Below the pieces are notes generated by a model. That model had not been told where the DNA came from, ran no database searches, and saw only the letters and a list, made by a program, of their open reading frames with translations. A stretch of 36,993 nucleotides of DNA from a virus. The translations under genes and the position numbers were made by a program. Within the stretch, counting starts at the first letter, position 1, and each line of letters opens with the position of its first letter. Positions 1 through 7,428 of this stretch are shown in pieces. The DNA lies in the IMG/VR virus record IMGVR_UViG_3300017593_001555, positions 1-36,993 of that record. One strand, written 5' to 3'.

Positions 1-1
1 G

Positions 2-328
2 GTTGAGATAGCATTTGCAGGTGGGACACCAACAATTGACATTGGCAAGTGCACCTTGGACGACCCTTCGGTTGACCTGACATATAGCAACCTCGATGAC
101 GATTATTATCTTGATAATGGAGATGTGACGGAGGGGACACCTGGATACTACTCGCCTACAGTGACGACGGCATCTCCTTGGGCGGCAGCCCTTGATGATA
201 ACGACATAAGTGCGTTGATTGTCAAGGGTGCGGATACGGATATGCCTGCGATTGTTGCGACGCTATCAGCTAGTTTGACTGCTGGAAGGGCTCGGTTGTA
301 TATGCTGGTGAGTAGGATTGGAGTGTAA
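2..328 (+). CDS. Truncated virion-type protein (C-terminal part)
   Basis: The frame is open from the left edge, so the true start lies outside the window and about 108 C-terminal residues are visible. The segment is rich in Asp, Gly and Thr, has no Cys-rich or catalytic motif, and ends in a hydrophobic strand-like stretch (ARLYMLVSRIGV). It sits directly upstream of a head-completion-type gene, a position where phages often place the capsid or a capsid decoration protein. That role is inferred from position only; I do not recognise the family. Its TAA stop abuts the first copy of the dispersed GTCAA palindrome. Confidence 0.6.
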   Translation, partial: VEIAFAGGTPTIDIGKCTLDDPSVDLTYSNLDDDYYLDNGDVTEGTPGYYSPTVTTASPWAAALDDNDISALIVKGADTDMPAIVATLSASLTAGRARLYMLVSRIGV

Positions 329-347
329 ATGTCAAAATTTGACATTT
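327..347 (+). repeat. Dispersed palindrome, site 1
   Basis: The core GTCAAAATTTGAC (331-343) extends to perfect 10-base arms around one central base and is followed by TTCTGG. It fills the gap between the TAA of the upstream gene and the ribosome site of the next. It also creates a 10-codon frame (329-361) whose TGA overlaps the next ATG. Confidence 0.9.
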
Positions 348-360
348 CTGGTGATGTGTG

Positions 361-987
361 ATGAACCTACAACAGCTTATAGATGAAGTGATTGTTGTGC
401 TGGACGATGACAGTGACGAAATCGTGTCTCGTATTCCTGACTGGATAAACGAGGCAATTGCGACTGCGGTTGAGCGGGCCGAAGTCCCTGGGTTTGGAGT
501 CCTCAAGAGTGTTGACACTGTGGTTGGGCAGGCCTATACGAGCCTGCCCTCGCAGTGCAGCCGTCTGCTTTACGTAGGTGATGGCGATGATGAGCTCACG
601 GTAGTGACACTCGAGGAGTTGCTGGAGCGGTATCCAGGGATGGATGAGGAAGGCGATGTTGAGGCAGTAGCTGTCGATGGAGCAACGCTGTATTATCAGC
701 CCATTCCTGCAGAAGTGCAGGTGCTAACCGTGCTGTATAGGCGAAAGCCAACCACGTTAGTGGAGCCTGACAATGTCCCCGAGGGGATACCCGAGATGCT
801 GCACCGAAAGGTGATTGTGCAGGGTGCTGCAGCAATAGGCTTCGGCCTCATCGAGGATGGTGTTGAAGAGGGGAAGAAAGTCAATACAACTGCAGCAATG
901 CTGCTCTATGAGCGGGGAATACACGAGCTGCAGGCTTGGGTTGAGCGACGGCGAGTCCATAGACCTAGGTCTATTTGGAGGTATTGA
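361..987 (+). CDS. Putative head-completion / head-tail adaptor protein
   Basis: A 208-residue protein. An acidic helical N-terminus (LIDEVIVVLDDDSDEIVSR) is followed by a segment reading like podovirus gp4-type adaptors: a YTSLP strand, an SRLLYV strand, then VAVDGATLYYQPIP and a LTVLYRR strand. Such adaptors bind under the portal and prepare the head for tail attachment. The C-terminus is basic. I chose ATG 361, with GGTGAT five bases upstream; GTG 358 is an in-frame alternative. Its stop overlaps the next start (TGATG). The family call rests on pattern recognition, and another head-tail joining family is possible. Confidence 0.55.
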   Translation: MNLQQLIDEVIVVLDDDSDEIVSRIPDWINEAIATAVERAEVPGFGVLKSVDTVVGQAYTSLPSQCSRLLYVGDGDDELTVVTLEELLERYPGMDEEGDVEAVAVDGATLYYQPIPAEVQVLTVLYRRKPTTLVEPDNVPEGIPEMLHRKVIVQGAAAIGFGLIEDGVEEGKKVNTTAAMLLYERGIHELQAWVERRRVHRPRSIWRY

Positions 988-1874
988 TGGCTCTAGCAAG
1001 AGTGTTACAGAGCCCGAGAGGGCTGGACAATCGGCACGACCCAGCTACGCTGTGCCGAGAAGGCGTTTGCTATCTGGCGGCAGCTTACAATGTGGATGTT
1101 GAGAGACGGGTGTGCAGGCGAAGTGGCTACCGAAAGGTCGTAGACCTTCCAGGGCATAGCCCATATCCCTACTTTGGTGGATGCCTGTTTGTTTCCAATG
1201 GGAGGCTGATGCTACTATCGCCAGATTACAGCTACACCGCCCTGCGGACGGGGCTTCACAACAGTGCGATGAGCTATGCGACTGTATTTAACAGGGTGTA
1301 TTACAGCAATGGCTATGAGAATGGGTATATCGAAAACGCTGAAAGCCACCCTTGGGAAGTGGGCGAATATGTTGGGCCTGACACAACAAGAGTCTTTAGC
1401 GACCCTCCAATAGGACACATTTTGTGCTTGTGGAACGGAAGAATGTTCATAGCCGAGGACTCAACACTCTGGTATAGTGAGCCATTTGCTTATCACGCCT
1501 ACGACCTTGGTCGCAACTTTGTTCCCTTTTCCAGCAGAATACGAATGGTTATCGGCGTTGCTGATGGAATGTTTGTCAGCGATGAACATACAACGTATGC
1601 TTTGGTGGGTAGCAGTCCCGAGGATTGGTTTGTCAGGAAGGTAGCGGACTATCCTGCTGTGGAGGGCACAGCCCTTCATGTGGAGAGCAGCCGTATAGGC
1701 GATGGAAGTCTGCCACCTGGTATGTATGCTATATGGATGAGTGCACGAGGCATCTGCCTCGGAGGCTTGAATGGCTATTTCAGAAACTTGACGGAGGAGC
1801 ACGTCAAGTGCCCTGCGGGCACTCAGGGGACTGCCCTTATCAAGGATGGAAGATATATAACAATTGTGTGGTAG
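987..1874 (+). CDS. Putative tail nozzle / beta-propeller structural protein (gp10-like)
   Basis: 295 residues. The N-terminal NRHDPATL, the NVDVERRV-RRSGYRKV segment and repeated strand pairs (LFVSNGRLMLL, FNRVYYSNGYENG, LCLWNGRMFIAEDSTLWYS, VADGMFVSD) resemble phage proteins related to P22 gp10, a beta-propeller that extends the tail below the adaptor. The neighbour is an adaptor candidate, which fits. ATG 987 has GGAGGT four bases upstream and overlaps the previous stop by one base. A TTG at 975 lies upstream of the SD and is unlikely. It is shorter than P22 gp10, so it may be a reduced version. Confidence 0.5.
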   Translation: MALARVLQSPRGLDNRHDPATLCREGVCYLAAAYNVDVERRVCRRSGYRKVVDLPGHSPYPYFGGCLFVSNGRLMLLSPDYSYTALRTGLHNSAMSYATVFNRVYYSNGYENGYIENAESHPWEVGEYVGPDTTRVFSDPPIGHILCLWNGRMFIAEDSTLWYSEPFAYHAYDLGRNFVPFSSRIRMVIGVADGMFVSDEHTTYALVGSSPEDWFVRKVADYPAVEGTALHVESSRIGDGSLPPGMYAIWMSARGICLGGLNGYFRNLTEEHVKCPAGTQGTALIKDGRYITIVW

Positions 1875-1883
1875 GAGGAAGTT

Positions 1884-2603
1884 ATGCTGAAGCTAAGCAC
1901 AGGGTTGAAAAACAGTTTGCTTGGGAATGCCACTCTGAAAGGAACTTCATTGGCTTATCATGATGGTGGAGCTGGGAATGACTACATTACAGATAGCGAG
2001 AACAGGTTTCTGGATGCAGGCTTTAAGGTTGGAGATAGAATCACAACGACTGGGTCTACGACTGGTGGCAATGATATGACAGATGTGGAGATATTGGCTG
2101 TTTCTGCGGGCAAGCTTGAGTTTGCCACTGGCACAGTGGCAGCGGAGGAGGCATTCAACGAGAACACTGTCTTGAAGAGCGATAACGGAGGCTCTCTCGA
2201 AGAGCTTTTCAAGGATGCTGTTCTTGAGATATATAGTGGAAGTCAGCCAGCTGATGCTAACAGTGGTGAGACAGGCACAAAACTTGTGAGAATCACGCTG
2301 AACAGCGGAGCGTTCACACCTGGCTCACCAGACAACGGTCTTGAGTTTGAGGCTCCGATGAACGGAGTGATTGGGAAGAAGAGTGGTGATGTCTGGAGTG
2401 GTGTTGGCTTGGCTGGTGGGACAGCTGGATGGTTTCGCCTGTATGACAATAAGTATCACACAGGTGATAACAAAGCTGCTGTCAGGCTCGATGGAGCCTG
2501 TGGTGTCGGAAGTGGGCAGCTGAAGCTATCTAGCCTGACCATCAAGGAAGGTGTAACGATGACGATAGACAGTTTTGATATTGACATCAGAGGGGCTTCG
2601 TAA
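1884..2603 (+). CDS. Beta-rich virion structural protein, function unknown
   Basis: 239 residues, starting at ATG 1884 behind a GGAGGAAG site. The sequence is Gly, Thr, Ser and Asp rich with many short beta-strand stretches. Motifs GFKVGDRI and NKYHTG(D)NKAAVRLDG, and the ending LTIKEGVTMTIDSFDIDI, match my memory of uncharacterised phage structural proteins. There is no enzyme motif, coiled coil or membrane segment. Its TAA overlaps the ATG of the following gene by one base, so the two are probably co-translated. Placement between nozzle-type and fibre-type genes suggests a tail or decoration component; this is inference. Confidence 0.55.
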   Translation: MLKLSTGLKNSLLGNATLKGTSLAYHDGGAGNDYITDSENRFLDAGFKVGDRITTTGSTTGGNDMTDVEILAVSAGKLEFATGTVAAEEAFNENTVLKSDNGGSLEELFKDAVLEIYSGSQPADANSGETGTKLVRITLNSGAFTPGSPDNGLEFEAPMNGVIGKKSGDVWSGVGLAGGTAGWFRLYDNKYHTGDNKAAVRLDGACGVGSGQLKLSSLTIKEGVTMTIDSFDIDIRGAS

Positions 2604-2986
2604 TGGGTGTCTGGTGTAATGATGCTATGCTTGACACAGCATTGAACTGGCTCAAGAACGGGGCTGACAAGCTATGCTTGTGCAGTCAGCAACCCACTTC
2701 CTATACGGAAGCAACGTCCACATACTGCCTTGGCTCGATAGCCATTGGCTCTGCCAATTTTGGAGAAATCGAAGATGGGCTTGTTTCGGGGAGACGTGTG
2801 ACGGTAAATGTGGCTGACGCTATTCCTGTAGGAACTACGGGTGTGCTCAACCACGTTGCTCTTGTGAGTGACATCTCGCAAGAGCTGCTGTATGTTGTCC
2901 CTTGTCCCGAGCGGGACGTTGCACAGGGAAGTGAGGTTGTGCTTGGCCAGTTCTATGTGGAGCTGCGAGACCCAATTTCGGTGTAG
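2603..2986 (+). CDS. Small virion-associated protein, function unknown
   Basis: 127 residues. The pattern is an N-terminal helix (DAMLDTALNWLKNGADKLCLCS), then QQPTSYTEA, a GRRVTVNV strand, HVALVSD, and a final FYVELRDP. Proteins with this arrangement occur in phage structural operons next to the kind of gene found on either side here, but I know of no function. Four cysteines are present without metal-site spacing. The ATG overlaps the upstream TAA (TAATG), and an SD (GGAGG) for the next gene begins at its stop codon. Confidence 0.5.
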   Translation: MGVWCNDAMLDTALNWLKNGADKLCLCSQQPTSYTEATSTYCLGSIAIGSANFGEIEDGLVSGRRVTVNVADAIPVGTTGVLNHVALVSDISQELLYVVPCPERDVAQGSEVVLGQFYVELRDPISV

Positions 2987-2996
2987 GAGGTATGTT

Positions 2997-3497
2997 ATGA
3001 AGATTGCTGCAACTGTGCGTGCCTTCTGGGAGTGGGAACTTTGGAGGAACGATGTTCTGCTCGACCAGTGGGCGTATTGCAATAAAATTGTGATGCAGGG
3101 GCTGAATGCTTGGCTTGACATCATGTTTCACGGTGCTACGCAGGTTGGGACGTGGTATATTCTCATATTTGAAGACAATTATACACCCGCTTCGGGTGAC
3201 ACATATCAGAGCCCTGGATTCACGGAGTGCACTGCGTATGATGAAGCCACAAGGCCAGCATTCAATGAGGGTGCTGCTAGCAATGGGACGATAAATAACT
3301 ATAGTAATCCTGCGGTGTTCAGCATCAATGCAACGAAGACGATATATGGTGCAGCCCTTGTGAGTGACAGCACAAAGGGTGATAGCAGTGCTGGGCCCTA
3401 TATGTTCTCGGCAGCGAACTATGGCGAGGGCAAGCCTGTTGAGAGTGGGGACACACTGAAAGTGAAGCTTGCTATTACGGTAACGAGCACCACGTAG
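2997..3497 (+). CDS. Virion structural protein, function unknown
   Basis: 166 residues. Motifs QGLNAWLDIMFHG, TWYILIFED, TPASGDTY and YDEATRPAF form a signature seen in many phage proteins encoded near capsid or tail genes. It is predicted mostly beta, with a Ser/Thr/Asn-rich middle and strand-like GAALVSDS and LKVKLAITV at the C-terminus. I chose ATG 2997, with GGAGG seven bases before it; an open frame extends upstream to 2868 but overlaps the previous gene heavily. No catalytic residues are apparent. Confidence 0.55.
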   Translation: MKIAATVRAFWEWELWRNDVLLDQWAYCNKIVMQGLNAWLDIMFHGATQVGTWYILIFEDNYTPASGDTYQSPGFTECTAYDEATRPAFNEGAASNGTINNYSNPAVFSINATKTIYGAALVSDSTKGDSSAGPYMFSAANYGEGKPVESGDTLKVKLAITVTSTT

Positions 3498-3510
3498 TGG
3501 AGGAGAAGGC

Positions 3511-5058
3511 TTGGCAATTACCTGGAACCCAGACGACAAGAGTAATATTAATCTTTCTGACGACAAGCTAACAGCTTGGGGTGTAACTTTTGCTAGTGGG
3601 ACTGTTCGTGCTACTGAAAAACGCTCCTCTGGAAAGTGGTATTGGGAGATACAGTATAGCCACGGCTCAGATGCCTATACCTACTTTGGAATAGCAACAG
3701 GCACGCATGACATCACAAAGTGGATAGGCTCTACTAGTGACAGCTACAGCTTCCGTTTTGATGATGGTGGTGGAACACAGAAGTGGCATGACAATGTTAG
3801 TGAGAATTATGGTTCTCCCCTTGCTGATGGCGACATTGTCATGGTTGCCCTTGACCTCAACAATGGTAAGATATGGTGGGGCAAGAACGGAACGTGGTTT
3901 GAGAGTGGAGACCCAGCAGCGGGGACCAATCCAGCGTATACAAATGTCCTTGGGGAATTCTTTCCTGCAGCCTCTTTTTATCATAAAACTACCAAGCAGA
4001 CGGCCAAGTTTCACTCGCAGAGTCTTGCTTACTCGCCTCCTTCAGGCTTCCAACCACTGGAGGGCGGGGAAGTCGCTACACATATTATTTACTTTAGTGA
4101 AGAGGCTGGGGCCTCTGACTCGTATGATACAACAATGGGCTATACTAAGGCTATTGAGGAAGAGGCTGCTGTCTCAGACACATACGATGTTCCAGCCCCT
4201 GTCTATATGACTTTTGCTGAGGCTGCAACTGTATCTGAGCGTTACGACTTTCCAAGCCCTATATACACAGAGGTCACTGAAGCGTCTTCGGTAGAGGATG
4301 CCTACACACCGTTTGCCTTGACAGCGGTTGTGGAGGAAGAGGCTGCTGGCTTTGATGAGTATGCCACAAATCTGAGATTTACCACAGGCGAGGACCAGGG
4401 ACTTGTCCAGGACCATTGGGAATTTACTGTTGCACGGAAGGGCTCACCTGTTAGTAGCTATATTACACAGGTTGGCAGCTCTCCGACTGTTGATGTTACG
4501 AAGGCTCCCATTGTTGGAGATGCTACTGTAGGTGTTGCTGCTGATGTGACGGGGCTTGGCGGAGCCGTCCTGTTGGGGGGCGTCGAGGTATCTTGTGAAG
4601 CAACAACTTCGCAGGTCACTGTGGCACAGGGCATTGCATCTGCAGTGCTTGGAGTGGAGGCCCTGGGTGCTGGCTTTGCAGAAGCATCCACGGAAGTGGA
4701 TGTAGATGCTACTGGCTGCGTGAGCACGCTTGGCAGTGCTATCGCGGAATTGCTGTTAAGCATAAGTGGCGAAGCCAGTGCGGAGATTAGAGGGCAAGGC
4801 GATGCGAGCATCGTCCCTCACATCAGTGCTGCTGGTCGCAGCTCTGCTGTGGCTGAAGGCCATGCTGATGTAATCCTTGGGCTTTCAGCCCTGGGAGTGG
4901 TTGGCAAGCTTGCTTGTGGTGAGTGCACCCTGCAGCTTGCTGCGGAGGGAAGCGGAGCTCCAGTGCCGACAGGCGAAGCCGAGGCCAGCCTCAGGCTGTG
5001 CCTGCAGGCATTTGCCAGAACAAATATTGGAGTATGTGTGCTGAGGTATACAAGGTAA
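3511..5058 (+). CDS. SPRY-domain adhesin-like tail protein with 20-residue repeats
   Basis: 515 residues from a TTG start with GGAGGAG five bases upstream. Residues about 35-170 form a SPRY/B30.2-like beta-sandwich (GKWYWEI, YFGIA, DGDIVMVALDLNNGKIWWGKNG). Residues 196-285 hold five degenerate repeats with conserved Tyr at 205, 225, 245, 265 and 284 (SEEAGASDSYD type). Residues about 310-515 are Ala/Gly/Val/Ser-rich, weakly repetitive and likely beta. SPRY modules bind proteins or glycans, so a receptor-binding or virion-surface role is inferred. The stop codon overlaps the second copy of the dispersed palindrome. Confidence 0.6.
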   Translation: MAITWNPDDKSNINLSDDKLTAWGVTFASGTVRATEKRSSGKWYWEIQYSHGSDAYTYFGIATGTHDITKWIGSTSDSYSFRFDDGGGTQKWHDNVSENYGSPLADGDIVMVALDLNNGKIWWGKNGTWFESGDPAAGTNPAYTNVLGEFFPAASFYHKTTKQTAKFHSQSLAYSPPSGFQPLEGGEVATHIIYFSEEAGASDSYDTTMGYTKAIEEEAAVSDTYDVPAPVYMTFAEAATVSERYDFPSPIYTEVTEASSVEDAYTPFALTAVVEEEAAGFDEYATNLRFTTGEDQGLVQDHWEFTVARKGSPVSSYITQVGSSPTVDVTKAPIVGDATVGVAADVTGLGGAVLLGGVEVSCEATTSQVTVAQGIASAVLGVEALGAGFAEASTEVDVDATGCVSTLGSAIAELLLSISGEASAEIRGQGDASIVPHISAAGRSSAVAEGHADVILGLSALGVVGKLACGECTLQLAAEGSGAPVPTGEAEASLRLCLQAFARTNIGVCVLRYTR

Positions 5059-5078
5059 AATGTCAAATTTTAACATTT
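5058..5078 (+). repeat. Dispersed palindrome, site 2
   Basis: The core is GTCAAATTTTAAC (5062-5074), one change from the GTCAA-N3-TTGAC consensus, followed by TTCT on the plus strand. Here the element supplies the start codon and first seven codons of the next gene, and it begins at the last base of the previous stop. Confidence 0.8.
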
Positions 5079-5569
5079 CTTTAAATGTCGAGGCCGAAGG
5101 CCATGTGGAGTGCTGGGACAGGCTGTGCCTGTCTATGAGCCTACGGCGACTGGCTGTTAGCCAGTATGGCAACTTCAATTTCGATGGCCTTGTGGAGATG
5201 AACGGAGTTTATCTCGCCTTCGGCGAGGACGGCATATACGTCCTTGGGGGCAATGACGACGATGGGCAGCCTATACAAGCCCTGCTTGAGTTTATGACAG
5301 ATATGGGGTCTGAAAGGCAGAAGAGGTTGCGGAGCTGCTATCTTGGCTGCGAAGCCGATGGCAATCTGCGATTGGTGTTGCAGAACGACGAGGGGAACGT
5401 GCGTGAATACATGCTTGCATGCAAGCCCACACAGCACTCCGTCAGGACTGCTGTGGGCAGAAGCGGCCGAGGACGATATTGGACATTCACAGTTGAAAAC
5501 GTGGATGGCTGCTATTTCTGTGTTGACACGGTTGATGCTGTGGTAACGGTGATGCGGAGGAAGCCGTGA
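5060..5569 (+). CDS. Phage virion protein, uncharacterised family
   Basis: 169 residues. The central and C-terminal pattern (NFDGLVEMNGVYLAFGEDGI, YVLGG, ALLEFMTDMGSERQKRL, GRSGRGRYWTF, VENVDGCYF) resembles a conserved phage protein found among tail or baseplate genes, but its role is unknown to me. The N-terminus MSNFNIS is encoded by the dispersed palindrome, so the gene start may have been captured by insertion of that element. AAGG lies five bases before the ATG. The protein ends in basic residues, and its last codons carry the SD and GTG start of the next gene. Confidence 0.5.
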   Translation: MSNFNISLNVEAEGHVECWDRLCLSMSLRRLAVSQYGNFNFDGLVEMNGVYLAFGEDGIYVLGGNDDDGQPIQALLEFMTDMGSERQKRLRSCYLGCEADGNLRLVLQNDEGNVREYMLACKPTQHSVRTAVGRSGRGRYWTFTVENVDGCYFCVDTVDAVVTVMRRKP

Positions 5570-7428
5570 AGCAACTGCCGAGGATTGTGCTGAAAGGCGA
5601 CAGACAAGCCGCGGAAGAGATGGTAAGGGAAGGCGCAAGGCAGTTTGACATTCTGCTTCAGCAGATGAAGTTTGCTGGCCTGAAGCAAGACGTTCGTCGT
5701 GTGCGGTATCTCGACGGGAGCGAGATTGTGTGTAGAAGTGTGTTTGGTGACAACACACTGGAGATATATGTTCCACCTGAGGTGAAGGAGAAGGAGGAGG
5801 TTGTCCCTCCTCCAAGAGGAGACTTTATTGTGTTCTACAAGGAGCACAACGTGCTCATGAGCATTAGAGGGGAAGAGCTCAAGATGGTCCCTGTCAGAGA
5901 TGTTCAGAGACCACCAATGTCGTGGCTGAACACAAGTATTGCCCTAGGTGATGAGAGAGTGGTTGATGTGTGTCTTGGGAGGACAGAGACACACGACCCA
6001 TTCTGCCTCTTCGTGGGTTGCAGCGAGTGCTGTGAGGAGGGTGTGTGTATCAGAAGGGGGAAGGAGATTAAGCTGCAGTTCAGCCCCCACTTCACTGAGC
6101 ACAATTTCTATCGTATACCAGGGTCGTATGCTATTAGGTGTTCTGAGGATTGGAGTATTGTCTGTTTTGCACAGATGAATGTTGGGGTGAGTATATACAG
6201 TGGTGTTATTCGTGCGAGTAAGTATGTGTGGGACAAAGATGAATACAAGCTCATCAACACTGTCGAGTTGCCTCTACACGAGGAGGGGAAATATGGGCCA
6301 ATTCCCACATATCCAAGTTACTTGCTGTATATAGATGATGACTGGTGGGTGCACTACAGGTTTAGCAAAGCTTTGCTGAAGTGGAGTCATGAATATAATG
6401 ACTATATTGTTGACTATGTGGTTTATGAACACAGGAAGCTGAGTGTTGTTACTGGAGAAGATACTCATGTTAGCTATCTGGACAACCATGCCTCCGCTGG
6501 TGTGTATAGACACAGGATACTGCCTGATGGCTCTCTCAGGATTGAATACAGCAGAGTGCCATACAAGGATGAAGACATGAACACCATAGCTGACTCTCAT
6601 GAGCACAGGGAGTGGGAAATCACCACAACAGTGGGTGGAGGTTATGTTTATTGCCTTACTTATCTTCGCGTGCGAGAAGTATGGGTAACATGGCGCAGGG
6701 AGTGCAGTTACTGGACTAAGAACAGATGGCATGTCTCTGACTTCACACTTGGCTCGTTTTGTATTGAGGAGGAGATTGAATGCGAAACAGTCCTTGAACA
6801 TATGAGGAACTGGACTTTCGAGGGCGACAAGTATAATGTGACTGATTGCTTCACTGCTAGTTACAATGCATCCTGCGAGTGTGAGTTGAGATGGCCAGAC
6901 AAGAAGCATCTGTGCGACCTGCCTTGTAAGGGTTACCGAATACGAATCAATCCTGGTCCAGAAGAGGAGTATACAGAGTTGCGTTTTCCGCCGTGCAGTG
7001 ACTCAGTCAATAGGTGTATCACTTATACTCTTGCCTATAACCCTGTTGGTCTTGGTCCCGCTGACTCGATGACTTGGCCTGCTGTTTTTATGGGTGGCAA
7101 CCCCAGGTGTTGCCTTCTCACAACAGGCGCGCTGGCTCAGATGCCTTACAGGCGGGTTGCTTTGCTTGCTGGCGCGCATGCATTCACAGAGCCGTATGCT
7201 TTCTTTGCCAAGAATGGCTCTGTTACAGTTAAGATGCTGATTGAGGGAGAGCAAGAGCATTATAATAAAGTAAGTGTTCTTGTTAACGACATCGACAGGA
7301 CGGAGGACTTCCTCAAGGAGTTTGAGCGAGCAACAGGAGAGACCTTCGACCCGCATATTGTCAGGCAATACACCGTTGGGCTGTTCGCATATGTAGGAGG
7401 GAAGGATGAGCAAGGACTATCTAGCTGA
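5566..7428 (+). CDS. Cys-rich 620-residue protein, unknown
   Basis: A GTG start overlaps the previous stop, with GGAGGA upstream. The protein has about 22 cysteines, including CSECCEEGVC at residues 152-161 and CECE, CDLPC and CC pairs later, plus a high share of aromatic residues (WW, YVVYEHR, YVYCLTYLRV). No transmembrane segment or known domain is visible. Cysteine this frequent is unusual for a phage cytoplasmic or virion protein and suggests metal binding or disulfides in the assembled particle. The position among tail genes suggests a structural role; function is not recognised. Confidence 0.5.
   Translation: MKQLPRIVLKGDRQAAEEMVREGARQFDILLQQMKFAGLKQDVRRVRYLDGSEIVCRSVFGDNTLEIYVPPEVKEKEEVVPPPRGDFIVFYKEHNVLMSIRGEELKMVPVRDVQRPPMSWLNTSIALGDERVVDVCLGRTETHDPFCLFVGCSECCEEGVCIRRGKEIKLQFSPHFTEHNFYRIPGSYAIRCSEDWSIVCFAQMNVGVSIYSGVIRASKYVWDKDEYKLINTVELPLHEEGKYGPIPTYPSYLLYIDDDWWVHYRFSKALLKWSHEYNDYIVDYVVYEHRKLSVVTGEDTHVSYLDNHASAGVYRHRILPDGSLRIEYSRVPYKDEDMNTIADSHEHREWEITTTVGGGYVYCLTYLRVREVWVTWRRECSYWTKNRWHVSDFTLGSFCIEEEIECETVLEHMRNWTFEGDKYNVTDCFTASYNASCECELRWPDKKHLCDLPCKGYRIRINPGPEEEYTELRFPPCSDSVNRCITYTLAYNPVGLGPADSMTWPAVFMGGNPRCCLLTTGALAQMPYRRVALLAGAHAFTEPYAFFAKNGSVTVKMLIEGEQEHYNKVSVLVNDIDRTEDFLKEFERATGETFDPHIVRQYTVGLFAYVGGKDEQGLSS

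Noticed and set aside
329-361. MSKFDIS-type peptide as a translated leader common to all sites
   Set aside because: Four copies have ACG instead of ATG, others lack an SD, and one lies inside a coding frame. The conservation is at DNA level; only sites 2 and 4 give convincing reading frames.
2847-3566. 239-codon minus-strand frame
   Set aside because: Lies across two well-supported plus genes and lacks a ribosome site or domain.
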